A stretch of DNA of 64,000 nucleotides from Tissierellales bacterium (GTDB lineage Bacteria; Bacillota; Clostridia; Tissierellales; Sedimentibacteraceae). A model generated the notes under the pieces. It did not search any database and had not been told where the DNA came from. It worked only from the letters and a program-made list of their open reading frames with translations. The stretch is from positions 1-64,000 of the forward strand of contig JAHDQO010000007.1 of the NCBI GenBank assembly GCA_018433765.1, in the 5' to 3' direction. Shown piece after piece: positions 17,473 through 26,529 of the stretch (the first letter of the stretch is position 1; every line of letters begins with the position of its first letter). Position numbers and translations under genes: made by a program.

Positions 17473-19086
17473 TTATTTTCTTTTCTTAGTTACTTCAATT
17501 TTGACTTTCTTACCTTTAATTTGATTATTTTTCATTTTCTTTAATATTTTATCCTTATGTATTGAATTTGCATTAAAAAACGAAAACTTATCTAATATCT
17601 CAATTTCTCCAATATCACTTCCTGGTATATTACATTCTCCTGCTATTGCACCAAGAATATCTCCAGGTCTAATCCCATGTTTTCTACCTAAGTTAAGATG
17701 AAATCTTGTAGTATTTCTCATAGCATTTTTATTGTTTTTACCTTTAACAGTTTTTCTTCTTTCATATACCTTTTCATTTATATCTATATCATCATCATTA
17801 TTTTTAAGTTTTAAATCCATTTTTATCATCGCTGCAATTACTGCTTCAGGTTCATGTCCTTTTAGTAAAATAGATTCTGCTAATTTCTTATATTCATCAA
17901 TATTATCTTTTTCAATTACATCTTCAATATTTCTAATAAATTTATCTTGTCTTACTTGATTTACCCTCTCTATTGTAGGAATACTTCTCTTCCTAATAGT
18001 CTTTTTAGTGTATCTTTCAATATCTTTAATCTTTCTTATATCTTTATTTGATGCTAAAGTAAAGGATAGTCCTTCTTTTCCTGCTCTTCCTGTCCTACCA
18101 ATACGATGAACGTAGTAATCTTCTTTGCCTGGAACATCGTAGTTAATTACTGCTTCAACTTCTTTAATATCTAATCCTCTAGCAGCAACATCAGTAGCTA
18201 CAAGTACATCTATTACTCCATTGTTAAATTTATTTAAAACATCTAACCTTGTAGTTTGTTTTATATCTCCATGTATTTTATCACAATTGTATCCTCGTTC
18301 AACTAACTGTTCATATAACTGGTCTACTTTTTTCTTTGTATTACAAAATACTAATGCTAGCTTAGGTGTATATGTATCTAATATTCTAGATATTGCCTCT
18401 ATCTTGTTAGATTCTTTTACAAGGAAATAATTTTGTTTAACTGATTGTGTAGTTATTTCTTTTGAAATAGTTTTAACATGTATAGGATTGTTTTGATATT
18501 TATGAGTTATCTCAATTATGCTTTTAGGCATAGTAGCTGAAAATAATAATGTCTGTACTCCTTCTTTTTTTATGTTCTCCAATATTACTTCAATATCTTC
18601 TCTAAATCCCATTTTTAACATTTCATCAGCTTCATCAATTACAACTGTTTTAACTTCACCTAATTTTAGAACTCTTCTCTCAATTAAGTCAATTGTTCTA
18701 CCAGGTGTACCAACTATTATTTGAACACCTTTTTTTATTTTAGTAATTTGATCTCTTATTGATGCTCCACCGTACACACTTACAATCTTTATTCCTTTAA
18801 GATACTTTCCTATTCTGCCAAATTCATTAGAAACTTGAACAGCTAATTCTCTTGTTGGACATAAAACTACAGCTTGTGGACTTCTGTTTTTTCTGTCTAT
18901 CTTTTCAAGTATAGGGATAGCAAAAGCTGCTGTTTTACCCGTTCCTGTATGTGCTTGCCCTATTACATCTTCACCGTTCATAGCTAAAGGAATCGTTTCT
19001 TTTTGTATAGGTGTAGGATTTTCAAATCCCATTTCTTCAGTAGCCTTTATGATTTCTTTACTAAGGTTTAAATTTTCTATTTCCAT
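17473..19086 (-). CDS. DEAD-box RNA helicase with DbpA-type RNA-binding domain
   Basis: A 537-residue ATP-dependent RNA helicase. It shows the Q motif (GFENPTPIQ), Walker A (AHTGTGKTAAF), PTRELAVQ, GTPGR, DEAD, SAT and the C-terminal HRIGRTGRAG. The final 80 residues (about 455-537: RFHLNLGRKHGIRPGDILG, then GEIEILDKFSFF) form a DbpA-like RNA-binding domain, followed by a Lys-rich tail. Such proteins (CshA, DeaD, DbpA groups) act in ribosome assembly, RNA decay or cold adaptation. The subgroup cannot be fixed here. It has its own promoter and terminator. Confidence 0.95.
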   Translation of the reverse strand: MEIENLNLSKEIIKATEEMGFENPTPIQKETIPLAMNGEDVIGQAHTGTGKTAAFAIPILEKIDRKNRSPQAVVLCPTRELAVQVSNEFGRIGKYLKGIKIVSVYGGASIRDQITKIKKGVQIIVGTPGRTIDLIERRVLKLGEVKTVVIDEADEMLKMGFREDIEVILENIKKEGVQTLLFSATMPKSIIEITHKYQNNPIHVKTISKEITTQSVKQNYFLVKESNKIEAISRILDTYTPKLALVFCNTKKKVDQLYEQLVERGYNCDKIHGDIKQTTRLDVLNKFNNGVIDVLVATDVAARGLDIKEVEAVINYDVPGKEDYYVHRIGRTGRAGKEGLSFTLASNKDIRKIKDIERYTKKTIRKRSIPTIERVNQVRQDKFIRNIEDVIEKDNIDEYKKLAESILLKGHEPEAVIAAMIKMDLKLKNNDDDIDINEKVYERRKTVKGKNNKNAMRNTTRFHLNLGRKHGIRPGDILGAIAGECNIPGSDIGEIEILDKFSFFNANSIHKDKILKKMKNNQIKGKKVKIEVTKKRK

Positions 19087-19133
19087 TATTATATCATCCT
19101 CTTAATTATTATGTTCTTAAAACACATCTGCTC

Positions 19134-19162
19134 ATTATACTACTATTATATAATAAGTGCAA
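19134..19162 (-). promoter_or_regulatory. Promoter of the DEAD-box helicase gene
   Basis: TTGCAC (19162-19157), 17-bp spacer, TATAAT (19139-19134) on the minus strand, about 45 bp before the start codon. Confidence 0.65.
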
Positions 19163-19313
19163 ATATTAATTTGAATTTTTATGAATTTATCTGAAAATTA
19201 AAATAAATATATAAAAATCCATACTAAATTTATATTGTTGTTTTTTTAATTATTTTATTCATATTAGTATATTTAAAAATAAAATGAAATAATAATATTA
19301 TGTTTTAAAATTC

Positions 19314-19342
19314 TTGACAAATATAAAATCATGAAATAAATT
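19314..19342 (+). promoter_or_regulatory. Promoter of the PAP2 phosphatase gene
   Basis: TTGACA (19314-19319), 17-bp spacer, TAAATT (19337-19342), about 30 bp before the ATG. Confidence 0.6.
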
Positions 19343-19373
19343 GTCTATATAAACAAATAAAGTGAGGTAATAT

Positions 19374-20219
19374 ATGCAAATTGAAATAATTAAATTCATT
19401 CAATATTATAGAACTCCTTTGTTAGATAAGTTCTTCGAACTTGTAACAATAATGGGAGAAGAAACAATAATAATCCTTATAGCAGCATATATATTTTTTA
19501 ATGTTAGTAAGGAAAAAGGATATGCTTTAATTTTTACAATTGTATCAAGTGCTTCTTTAAATTCTTTAATCAAAAACATTTTTAAAGTTTCTCGTCCAAT
19601 AGGCATCAAAGGAATTAAATCTATAAGAGTTAAAACTGCTACTAGCTACTCATTTCCCAGCGGTCATACACAAGCTGTATCGTCACTTTGGACATCTATT
19701 ATAATTATTTTTAAAAAAAGAATATTATATGTCATTGGTTGTATAATCATATGTCTTGTATCTCTTTCTAGGGTTTATTTAGGAGTTCATTGGCCTCTAG
19801 ATGTAATATTTGGAATAATAATAGGCATATTGTGGTCTTGTACTTCAATAAAGATATTTAAATCAATATACCAAAATAAGAGGTACAAACTGCTTATTTT
19901 AATAGTAACTATTTTTTCAATATTATCATTTTTATTTGGTGATAAAGATTTTTACAAAACTTCTGGACTTTTTTTAGGAGTTTCTATTGCATACATTATT
20001 GAAGATAAATATATTGATTTTTCATTAAATATTCCCAACAAACTCAAAATAACTATATATTTTATTATTTTACTTGGAATTTTTATAATAAAGGAAGGAC
20101 TAAAATATATTTTACCAGATTTATTTATTTTCGATTATACTAGATATGCATTAATAGGTTTTTGGGCTTTATGTGGTGGTCTATACATAGGAAAGAAAAT
20201 TGGAAATGATGATAAATAA
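19374..20219 (+). CDS. PAP2-family membrane phosphatase
   Basis: A 281-residue polytopic membrane protein of the type 2 phosphatidic acid phosphatase superfamily. All three catalytic motifs are present in one lumen-facing domain: KNIFKVSRP (KX6RP), FPSGHTQ (PSGH) and SRVYLGVHWPLDV (SRX5HX3D). These enzymes dephosphorylate lipid phosphates such as undecaprenyl pyrophosphate or phosphatidylglycerol phosphate; the exact lipid is not evident. The C-terminal third adds further hydrophobic segments. A GTGAGGT site precedes the ATG. Confidence 0.93.
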   Translation: MQIEIIKFIQYYRTPLLDKFFELVTIMGEETIIILIAAYIFFNVSKEKGYALIFTIVSSASLNSLIKNIFKVSRPIGIKGIKSIRVKTATSYSFPSGHTQAVSSLWTSIIIIFKKRILYVIGCIIICLVSLSRVYLGVHWPLDVIFGIIIGILWSCTSIKIFKSIYQNKRYKLLILIVTIFSILSFLFGDKDFYKTSGLFLGVSIAYIIEDKYIDFSLNIPNKLKITIYFIILLGIFIIKEGLKYILPDLFIFDYTRYALIGFWALCGGLYIGKKIGNDDK

Positions 20220-20253
20220 CAAATCCCTCAATAATATTGAGGTGATTTGTTAT
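20216..20253. terminator. Bidirectional terminator between PAP2 and SOD-like genes
   Basis: A long near-perfect hairpin (outer arms ATAACAAATC/GATTTGTTAT and inner arms CTCAATA/TATTGAG) covers both stop codons of the converging genes. Confidence 0.7.
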
Positions 20254-20845
20254 TCCTATTAAGATAGTCTTTTAATCTTTTATTTACTACACTAAAATCA
20301 AGGTTATTAAAAAAAACATCAATATATTTTTTTCTATCTATTCCGTAATCAATCATATAAGCGTGTTCATATACGTCTAAAACAATAAGAGGAAAAGCAT
20401 TTAAAACAACACCATTATCATGAGCATCTTGACCATATATATATAATTCATTATCTATAGGATCAATAGATAATGTAACCCATCCTCTAACCGATAACCC
20501 TGTATTCATAAATCTTCGTTTAAATTCTTCATAAGAACCATATCTATTTACAATTAATTTTTCAATATGTCCATATGGTATAGTATTATTTCCTGTCAAA
20601 TTTTCAAAATACAACTGATGCAATTTAACTCCGTCTATTGCAAAGGTTTGTGCTTTAACAGCACTCCTTAAGTTGCTGTATGTTGCACTTGGATTTACAT
20701 AAATTGAATTATCTTCAAGATTTTCTCTAATTTTATTTGTTGAGTTAACATAACCTTTATACAATTGGTAATGCTGATATAATTGATTATATGTCAAACC
20801 TTTAACATTAGAAAAATCAAATTGTTTAGGCTTAATATAGTTCAT
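20228..20845 (-). CDS. Fe/Mn superoxide dismutase-family protein (atypical)
   Basis: A 205-residue protein related to Fe/Mn superoxide dismutases. Candidate metal ligands are H25 (QHYQLYKGYVN), the His of VKLHQLYFENL, and the Asp and His of LDVYEHAYMIDYG. The GWVTLSID and YIDVFFNNLDF stretches also fit the fold. It differs from textbook enzymes: the HH.KHH..YVN helix is shortened to HYQLYKGYVN, and the classic N-terminal LPYA.LEP motif is absent. This branch is common in anaerobes. Whether it dismutates superoxide is unproven. The ATG is preceded by AAGGAG. Confidence 0.8.
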   Translation of the reverse strand: MNYIKPKQFDFSNVKGLTYNQLYQHYQLYKGYVNSTNKIRENLEDNSIYVNPSATYSNLRSAVKAQTFAIDGVKLHQLYFENLTGNNTIPYGHIEKLIVNRYGSYEEFKRRFMNTGLSVRGWVTLSIDPIDNELYIYGQDAHDNGVVLNAFPLIVLDVYEHAYMIDYGIDRKKYIDVFFNNLDFSVVNKRLKDYLNRNNKSPQYY

Positions 20846-20871
20846 ATTATCAACTCCTTAAGATATAAAAC

Positions 20872-20900
20872 TTTATATTATTAAGTTATGTTAAGCACAA
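20872..20900 (-). promoter_or_regulatory. Probable promoter of the SOD-like gene
   Basis: TTGTGC (20900-20895), 17-bp spacer and TATAAA (20877-20872) on the minus strand, about 27 bp before the ATG. Confidence 0.5.
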
Positions 20901-20938
20901 AAATAGTGTACTAAATAATCTATTTAAACTCATACAAA

Positions 20939-20963
20939 AACTCTATGGCTAATCCATAGAGTT
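20939..20963 (-). terminator. Terminator of the cvfB-GGDEF operon
   Basis: A 10-bp perfect stem (AACTCTATGG/CCATAGAGTT, 5-base loop) followed on the minus strand by TTTTTG. A second small hairpin (CTAAATC/GATTTAG near 21059-21075) lies between it and the GGDEF stop. Confidence 0.65.
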
Positions 20964-21082
20964 CAGATTTTTGATAAAGTCAACAAGATGACAGGCTTTT
21001 TAGAAACTTTTTTATTTATAACTCTACTCCTTACATTCGCTGAGTAAATTCGAATAGCTAAATCAAAGATTTAGATTCCCAC

Positions 21083-22117
21083 TTATTTTATATATTCAAT
21101 TCTGTTTCTACCTTTTTCTTTTGCTTTATATAAAAGTTTATCAGCAGCATTTAAAACTTCTAATTTTTCAGTTTCTGTAGATGAGGCCACTCCAACACTA
21201 ATAGTTGCATTTCTTTCCAAAACAGCAAATCTTGTTTTTTCTACAATTGTTCTAATTAGTTCAGCTAATTCAACAGCTTCCTGCTTGTCCTCATCTAACA
21301 GCACAATAATAAATTCATCTCCTCCATATCTTCCAAAAACACTGTTTTTAGGTATTATTTTATAAATATTACTGCACAAAGACCTTATAACATTGTTACC
21401 TTCCTGATGGCCATATTTATCATTAATTTTCTTAAAATGGTCTAAATCGAAAATAATGATAGAAAAATCAACATTTTTATTAACCAAATTTTTAACTGTT
21501 CTTTCTATAAACCTATAATTATAAACTCCAGTCAAATCATCTGTAATTGATACTTTATAAAGTTCTTCATTAACTAATAAATACTTTTGCTTAAATAGCA
21601 ATAAAGTATAAATTAAAACTGAAAGCATAACCAGAAAGCTCAATATATATATTATAAAATCACTTGTTAACATTTTATTAAATAAATAATATCTTATATC
21701 ATAAAATATTAATATTAAAGACAACGCTATATAACTGAAAAGGAAAAGTTTTTTTATTGTATTTTCTAAAAGAATGATAATTAGCACAGAAATTATATAA
21801 ATGCAAAATGGAACAGCTCCGGCCATCCCTCCTACCAAAAACCACATTTCCGGAGTATAAATAAAGCAAAAATAAAATAATAATATTGCTGATAAATTAT
21901 CATAACTATTTTTTTTGTTGAATATTAGTGAAATGGTTAAGATTAAAACACCAATACCATGTGTTAATACAGATTTAAGTGGATAATTAAAACTATAATT
22001 TACTATGCTACCTATCAGGCATGCAAGAATACCTACGATTATTATTTTTTTTATTAAACTTTCTTTTAGTTCAAATAATTGACTATTACCAGATATTTTT
22101 ATCAATTTTTCATCCAT
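21083..22117 (-). CDS. Membrane-bound diguanylate cyclase (GGDEF)
   Basis: A 344-residue protein with six or so hydrophobic segments (about 25-170) and a C-terminal GGDEF domain (about 185-344). DDLTGVYNYRF opens the domain, and the intact active-site motif GRYGGDEF is present, so it should make cyclic di-GMP from GTP at the membrane. The inhibitory I-site RxxD is missing: the equivalent four residues read PKNS, so product feedback at that site is unlikely. The start lies 17 bp after the cvfB stop, so the two are probably cotranscribed. Confidence 0.93.
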   Translation of the reverse strand: MDEKLIKISGNSQLFELKESLIKKIIIVGILACLIGSIVNYSFNYPLKSVLTHGIGVLILTISLIFNKKNSYDNLSAILLFYFCFIYTPEMWFLVGGMAGAVPFCIYIISVLIIILLENTIKKLFLFSYIALSLILIFYDIRYYLFNKMLTSDFIIYILSFLVMLSVLIYTLLLFKQKYLLVNEELYKVSITDDLTGVYNYRFIERTVKNLVNKNVDFSIIIFDLDHFKKINDKYGHQEGNNVIRSLCSNIYKIIPKNSVFGRYGGDEFIIVLLDEDKQEAVELAELIRTIVEKTRFAVLERNATISVGVASSTETEKLEVLNAADKLLYKAKEKGRNRIEYIK

Positions 22118-22134
22118 ATATTGTCACCTTAATT

Positions 22135-22980
22135 TTATTTATCTTTAAGAATTTCAATTCCTACCTGTGTAATTTTTATCTGCTTTTCTTTTAATAATCT
22201 ACCTACTGCTCTTTTGAACGCACTTTTACTCATTCCTAATTGATTCTTAATCTTTTTAGGTGAACTGCTGTCATTTAATTGCAGCTTTCCTCCATTAGAT
22301 TTTAACTTATTTAAAAGGTATACAGCATCTTCATTCATTTGTATATATGCTTTTTCTCTTAAACTTAAATATAATCTGCCATCTTCTCGAATTTTTGTTA
22401 CTCTGCATTCTATAATATCTCCAACATTGTATACTCCAAATAATTCATTTTTAGGTATTAACCCATGATATTTATTGTCTACTGCTACAAAAGCTCCGAT
22501 ATCTTTTTTAAAAGCATATATCATACCTGAAACTTTATCATTTATTTTATAAGGCGATTCATTTTTAAGAAATTTATAAATATCCATTGTAGCACATAAT
22601 CTATCTGATTTATCAATATAGATACCTACTAAGCATTCTTCATTATTTTTAACCTTTCTAGTTTGCTCTTTAAATGGTAAAAATAAATCTTTTTCTAGAC
22701 CCCAATTTAAAAAGGCACCTATCTTTGTTCTTTCAATTACTTTAAGATATCCTATTTCTCCAAGTAATAATTTTGGTTTTTTAGTAGTAGCTATAAATCT
22801 ATCTTTAGAATCTCTATAAATAAATACTTCTACACTGTCACCTTCATTTATATTTTTAGGTACTTGTTTCTTTGGTAATAATACACTATCTCCATTTTCA
22901 TCTTTTTTGTCAGCTAAATATACACCCATTTCTGCTTTTTTTATAACTTCTAGTTTTTGCACTTCACCTAATCTAATCAT
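22135..22980 (-). CDS. cvfB: CvfB-family S1-domain RNA-binding protein
   Basis: A 281-residue protein with three S1-like OB folds (about 1-65, 70-135, 145-210) and a C-terminal winged helix (about 220-281, with NQLGMSKSAFKRAVGRLLKE). The sequence GEVQKLEVIKKAEMGVYL near the start and GLIPKNELFG in the third S1 domain match CvfB/YitL. In Staphylococcus CvfB binds RNA and affects virulence gene expression; its role in Clostridia is not established. It heads a two-gene operon with the diguanylate cyclase. Confidence 0.88.
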   Translation of the reverse strand: MIRLGEVQKLEVIKKAEMGVYLADKKDENGDSVLLPKKQVPKNINEGDSVEVFIYRDSKDRFIATTKKPKLLLGEIGYLKVIERTKIGAFLNWGLEKDLFLPFKEQTRKVKNNEECLVGIYIDKSDRLCATMDIYKFLKNESPYKINDKVSGMIYAFKKDIGAFVAVDNKYHGLIPKNELFGVYNVGDIIECRVTKIREDGRLYLSLREKAYIQMNEDAVYLLNKLKSNGGKLQLNDSSSPKKIKNQLGMSKSAFKRAVGRLLKEKQIKITQVGIEILKDK

Positions 22981-23051
22981 TTTTCTCCTTCTTTTCTAAT
23001 TCTAATTTTTTATTATATTATTTTATCATTATATGTTTGAATTTAATAATA

Positions 23052-23264
23052 CTATTTTATTTGTTTTCTTTCAATTATAAAGATAACTATTAAAGAAATT
23101 ACAAGTAAAATTATTGATAAATATATTAAATCACTATATGTATTAACTGGGCAAGCTCCTCTAGGTAATTGTGATCTTTGTAAATATATTTTATATAAAG
23201 TATATAATGCAATAAAAATAGACATTCCAAATAGAATATTTGAAATTAATTTAAATATCCTCAT
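23052..23264 (-). CDS. Small two-TM membrane protein, 70 residues
   Basis: A short unrecognised protein with two hydrophobic helices (about 8-27 and 45-65) separated by a loop holding RSQLPRGACPVNTYSD. The C-terminus is basic (ERKQIK), so both ends are probably cytoplasmic. AAGGAATG precedes the ATG. It stands alone between cvfB and the MFS gene. The intact ribosome site and typical membrane pattern make it likely real. Confidence 0.6.
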   Translation of the reverse strand: MRIFKLISNILFGMSIFIALYTLYKIYLQRSQLPRGACPVNTYSDLIYLSIILLVISLIVIFIIERKQIK

Positions 23265-23453
23265 ATTTTATTCATTCCTTAATTTTAAAATTATAATATT
23301 AAAACTGCATATATCCTTATATTACCCATATATTTCTTGTATAAACAAAATAATAGTTTTATAATTAATTTATAGATGATTTATTAGTAATCACACTCAT
23401 TTTATATGGACTAAAATTTTTATAATATTAATAATAGGAGAGAAAATACTATT

Positions 23454-24728
23454 ATGGATATTACTATTAAAGAAATAAAGAAAGATAAACAAATAACCAA
23501 ATTTTGTTTTTATGGTTTTCTTAAGAATTTGAAGTTTTTCGAACCTTTTTTAATAATATTTCTTATGAGTATAGATTTAAACTTATTTAAAATAGGCATA
23601 CTATACTCAATTAGAGAGATTTTTATTTATGTTTTTGAGATACCCTCAGGAATCTTTGCAGATAATTATGGAAAAAAAACAGAACTTAAAATTTGTTTTA
23701 TACTATATATAGTTTCTTTTATTTTATTTTTTGTAGGTCAATCATTTCTTGTCCTTGCAGTAGCTATGGCATTTTTCGGCTTAGGCGAAGCTTTCCGCTC
23801 AGGTACTCATAAAGCTATGATTTATACTTATTTAGAACAAAAAGACTGGTTTAATTATAAAAGTTTTGTGTACGGTAGAACTAGATCTTTTTCTCTTATT
23901 GGTTCCTCTATTTCTGCATTTTTATCTATACTATTTGTTTTACAGCTTAATAATTTACGTGGGTTATTTATCTTATGTGTAATACCATACATTTTAGATT
24001 TTATACTAATATCAACATATCCTGATAATCTAAATGAAAGATTTGAAACTAAATTTAGTTTTAATAAATTTTTTTATAATAGTTTTAAACAACTTAAAAA
24101 AGTATCTTATGATAAAAACATAATTAAAATTATAACCTCATCTTCATTATTTGAAGCGATTTTTAGAAGCATAAAAGATTATATCCAGCCTATACTTCAA
24201 ACAATAATATTAACTTCATCAATCACTTTATTTAGTACTGTTAATACTGATGACACTCTTAAAATATCTCTTGCTGTTATATACGGAATGATATATATTC
24301 TAAGTTCTACAGCTTCAAGAAATGTTTATAAACTTAATAAATATAAAGCATCAAGTTCCATTATGAATATTTACTTTGATATATTAGCTTTAGTATTTAT
24401 TTTGATTTCATTTTCAATGAAAGTTAATGCTGTATACATAGTTATTGTGTTATATCTTATATTGTTTTTACTCAAAGATTCTAGAAGACCACTTTTTGTA
24501 GATGTAATAGGTGATTTTATGGATAAGAAAGAACGCGCAACTGTACTATCAATAGAAAACCAATTTAGATCATTGTTCTTAGCTGTTTTTGCACCTATTT
24601 TTGGGTTTATTGCAGACACATTTTCAATATCAACTTTGTTTCTAATATTAGGTGTTTTAAGTCTTATATTTAATCGTTTTGTACGTGTTCCACAATTTGC
24701 AAAAACTAATAAAGAGGAGACATTATAA
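23454..24728 (+). CDS. MFS transporter
   Basis: A 424-residue transporter with about twelve hydrophobic segments. FEIPSGIFADNYGKK in the first loop is the major facilitator motif A (here E.PSG..AD..G.K). GRTRSFSLIGSSISA follows at TM5. It belongs to the group of single-gene MFS exporters of unknown substrate, often labelled multidrug. AGGAG precedes the ATG. No regulator is adjacent. The gene next on the right is on the other strand. Confidence 0.88.
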   Translation: MDITIKEIKKDKQITKFCFYGFLKNLKFFEPFLIIFLMSIDLNLFKIGILYSIREIFIYVFEIPSGIFADNYGKKTELKICFILYIVSFILFFVGQSFLVLAVAMAFFGLGEAFRSGTHKAMIYTYLEQKDWFNYKSFVYGRTRSFSLIGSSISAFLSILFVLQLNNLRGLFILCVIPYILDFILISTYPDNLNERFETKFSFNKFFYNSFKQLKKVSYDKNIIKIITSSSLFEAIFRSIKDYIQPILQTIILTSSITLFSTVNTDDTLKISLAVIYGMIYILSSTASRNVYKLNKYKASSSIMNIYFDILALVFILISFSMKVNAVYIVIVLYLILFLLKDSRRPLFVDVIGDFMDKKERATVLSIENQFRSLFLAVFAPIFGFIADTFSISTLFLILGVLSLIFNRFVRVPQFAKTNKEETL

Positions 24729-24759
24729 TATAATCCCCTCTCTACTCTTTACTTATTTA

Positions 24760-24861
24760 TTAAACTTTTTTTATCTTACCGTATTTTCATAGTGCTGCAA
24801 TAGCATTTACAGCTTGTTCCGGTGTAGGATGAGCTGGTATACCATGCTCCCTTAACTTCAT
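24760..24861 (-). pseudogene. Remnant of an ADP-forming acyl-CoA synthetase, C-terminal end
   Basis: On the minus strand the frame reads MKLREHGIPAHPTPEQAVN then AIAAL, an in-frame TGA (24789-24787), and KYGKIKKV before TAA. The first part matches the GIP.YP(S/T)PE.AV.A..AL pattern that ends the CoA-binding half of ADP-forming acetyl/acyl-CoA synthetases. The frame continues sensibly past the TGA. Only about 33 codons survive and no upstream portion is present. This is a gene fossil between the MFS gene and the M42 peptidase. Confidence 0.6.
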
Positions 24862-24879
24862 AATATTATTTATTAAATT

Positions 24880-25917
24880 TTATTCTGTAACATAAGCAGT
24901 TAATAGTTTTATTGTATTTTCTAAGCCTTCATAATGAGTTCTTTCCATTCCATGTGAAGCATGAACTCCCGGACCAATAAGTCCTCCTTTAATATTGTTA
25001 CCTGCTCTTAATGCTGCTGATACATCTGAGCCGTATTGAGGATATATGTCTACAGCATAATTTAAGTTATATTTTTTTGCTAATTGTATAAGTTTAGTTG
25101 TTATGTCATAGTCATATGGACCTGATGAATCTTTAGGACATATAGAAACATCATATTCTGTGCAGGATAAATCATCTCCAATACATCCCATGTCTACAGC
25201 TATAAGCTCGTCTATATCTTGAGGAATATTAGATGAACCGTGACCAACTTCTTCATAAGTAGATATTATTATTTTTAATTTATAATTAGGTTTTATAATT
25301 TCTCTTTTTAAAAGTTCTAATAAACTTAATACACAGGTAGTTCCACCTTTATCATCAATATATCTCGATTTTATAAAATCATTTTTTGTTATTTGAGTTT
25401 TTGGATCTACTGCAATAAAGTCGCCAGCCATTATTCCAAGCTTTTCTGTATCCTCTTTTTTTCTAACCTTTTCATCAAGTCTAACACACATATTTTCTTC
25501 GGATCTTTCTTTGTCTCGTGCGTCTTTAAAAACATGAATAGCAGGTGAAGTTGATAATATAGTTCCTGTAAAAACTTTACCACTCCTAGAATAAATCTTG
25601 CAGTATTCTCCATCAAGTGTATTTAGTATGTTTCCTCCTATTGATGTAAATCTTAAAGTACCATCAGAATTTATAGATCTTACCATAGCTCCTAATGTAT
25701 CAACATGTGCACATAAACCAACACAATAACTGTTATCTTTTCCGTCTACTTCAATAATACAATTTCCTTTTCTGTTCAATTCTGTTTTATAGCCTATTTC
25801 TGAGACTAATTCTTCTATTTTTTTAATCACATCTTTACAGTATCCACTTGGGCTGTCTATTGAAAATATTTCTCCAATAGTTTTAATAATAAAATCTCTG
25901 CTAACATCATATAGCAT
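24880..25917 (-). CDS. M42-family metallo-aminopeptidase/endoglucanase-like peptidase
   Basis: A 345-residue cytoplasmic co-catalytic metallopeptidase. Ligand and catalytic residues are visible in LCAHVDTLGAMV (His, Asp), YIDDKGGTTCVL (bridging Asp), STYEEVGHGSS (catalytic Glu pair), AVDMGC and VHASHGMERTH (last His). M42 enzymes trim N-terminal residues from peptides and form large tetrahedral assemblies. I chose the ATG at 25917, 8 bp after AAGGAG, over the GTG at 25926, which is 1 bp from it. It lies 15 bp downstream of the YbaK gene and is probably cotranscribed with it. Confidence 0.93.
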   Translation of the reverse strand: MLYDVSRDFIIKTIGEIFSIDSPSGYCKDVIKKIEELVSEIGYKTELNRKGNCIIEVDGKDNSYCVGLCAHVDTLGAMVRSINSDGTLRFTSIGGNILNTLDGEYCKIYSRSGKVFTGTILSTSPAIHVFKDARDKERSEENMCVRLDEKVRKKEDTEKLGIMAGDFIAVDPKTQITKNDFIKSRYIDDKGGTTCVLSLLELLKREIIKPNYKLKIIISTYEEVGHGSSNIPQDIDELIAVDMGCIGDDLSCTEYDVSICPKDSSGPYDYDITTKLIQLAKKYNLNYAVDIYPQYGSDVSAALRAGNNIKGGLIGPGVHASHGMERTHYEGLENTIKLLTAYVTE

Positions 25918-25932
25918 CTTAATCACTCCTTT

Positions 25933-26394
25933 TTAATTTTTACATACATCTATCCATATGCCTCTGGTTACTTGCGCCAAATAATCTACTGTAATTTTAA
26001 CTGCTGTATTAGCCCCTCCAGCTGCAGGATATACATAATCAAATACTTTTAATGTATTATCTAAATATACTTCCATATCCTTTTTTAGTCCAAAAGGACA
26101 TACACCACCTACAGGATGCCCTGTAACTTCTTCTACTTCATCTACACTAATAAATTTAGCTTTTGTTTTAAAATAATCTTTGTACTTTCTATTATCAATT
26201 CTTGCATCACCTTTTGCTAAGATTAAAATATCTCTATCATTCAATCTTAAAGCCATAGTTTTAGCAATTCTTGCTGGTTCTACATTTAATGCTTTTGCTG
26301 CTAATTCGACAGTAGCTGTGCTTGTACCCATTTGCATTACATTAAGATCTAATTTTTCTTCGTTGATTTGTTTTTTTACACTTTCAATACTCAA
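25933..26394 (-). CDS. YbaK/EbsC-family aminoacyl-tRNA deacylase
   Basis: A 153-residue trans-editing domain protein related to the ProRS INS domain. It removes mischarged amino acids from tRNA (typically Cys-tRNA-Pro or Ala-tRNA-Pro). Family features seen are the conserved lysine in RIAKTMALR, the GDARID segment, and GHPVGGVCPFGL followed by VYPAAGG. The start is a TTG with AGAGGT 7 bp upstream. The promoter region holds a perfect inverted repeat (26422-26460). Confidence 0.93.
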   Translation of the reverse strand: MSIESVKKQINEEKLDLNVMQMGTSTATVELAAKALNVEPARIAKTMALRLNDRDILILAKGDARIDNRKYKDYFKTKAKFISVDEVEEVTGHPVGGVCPFGLKKDMEVYLDNTLKVFDYVYPAAGGANTAVKITVDYLAQVTRGIWIDVCKN

Positions 26395-26421
26395 TTTGCC
26401 GACCTCTTTTCAGTTATAATA

Positions 26422-26460
26422 ATAGTATAATAGGTATAAATTTTATATTTATTATACTAT
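26422..26460. repeat. Perfect 11-bp inverted repeat upstream of the ybaK-M42 operon
   Basis: ATAGTATAATA (26422-26432) and its exact complement (26450-26460) flank a 17-bp centre. Each arm contains a TATAAT on one strand. It lies about 28-66 bp before the TTG start and could be an operator or overlapping divergent promoter elements. No regulator is adjacent. Confidence 0.5.
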
Positions 26461-26487
26461 CTTTTGGGGTTTTTTACCACCACAAAA

Positions 26488-26514
26488 AGCTCAGCCAAGT
26501 TAAATGGCTAAGCT
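26488..26514 (-). terminator. Terminator of the pst-phoU operon
   Basis: A 9-bp stem with one mismatch (AGCTTAGCC/GGCTGAGCT) followed on the minus strand by TTTTTG. It lies 16 bp past the phoU stop. Confidence 0.75.
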
Positions 26515-26529
26515 TTAATATGAACAGAT

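Larger units (their letters stand above)
19087..19373. other. Divergent control region between helicase and PAP2 genes
   Basis: About 290 bp without a gene. It contains the helicase promoter (19134-19162, minus) and the PAP2 promoter (19314-19342, plus). The middle is simple AT-rich DNA. Confidence 0.6.
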
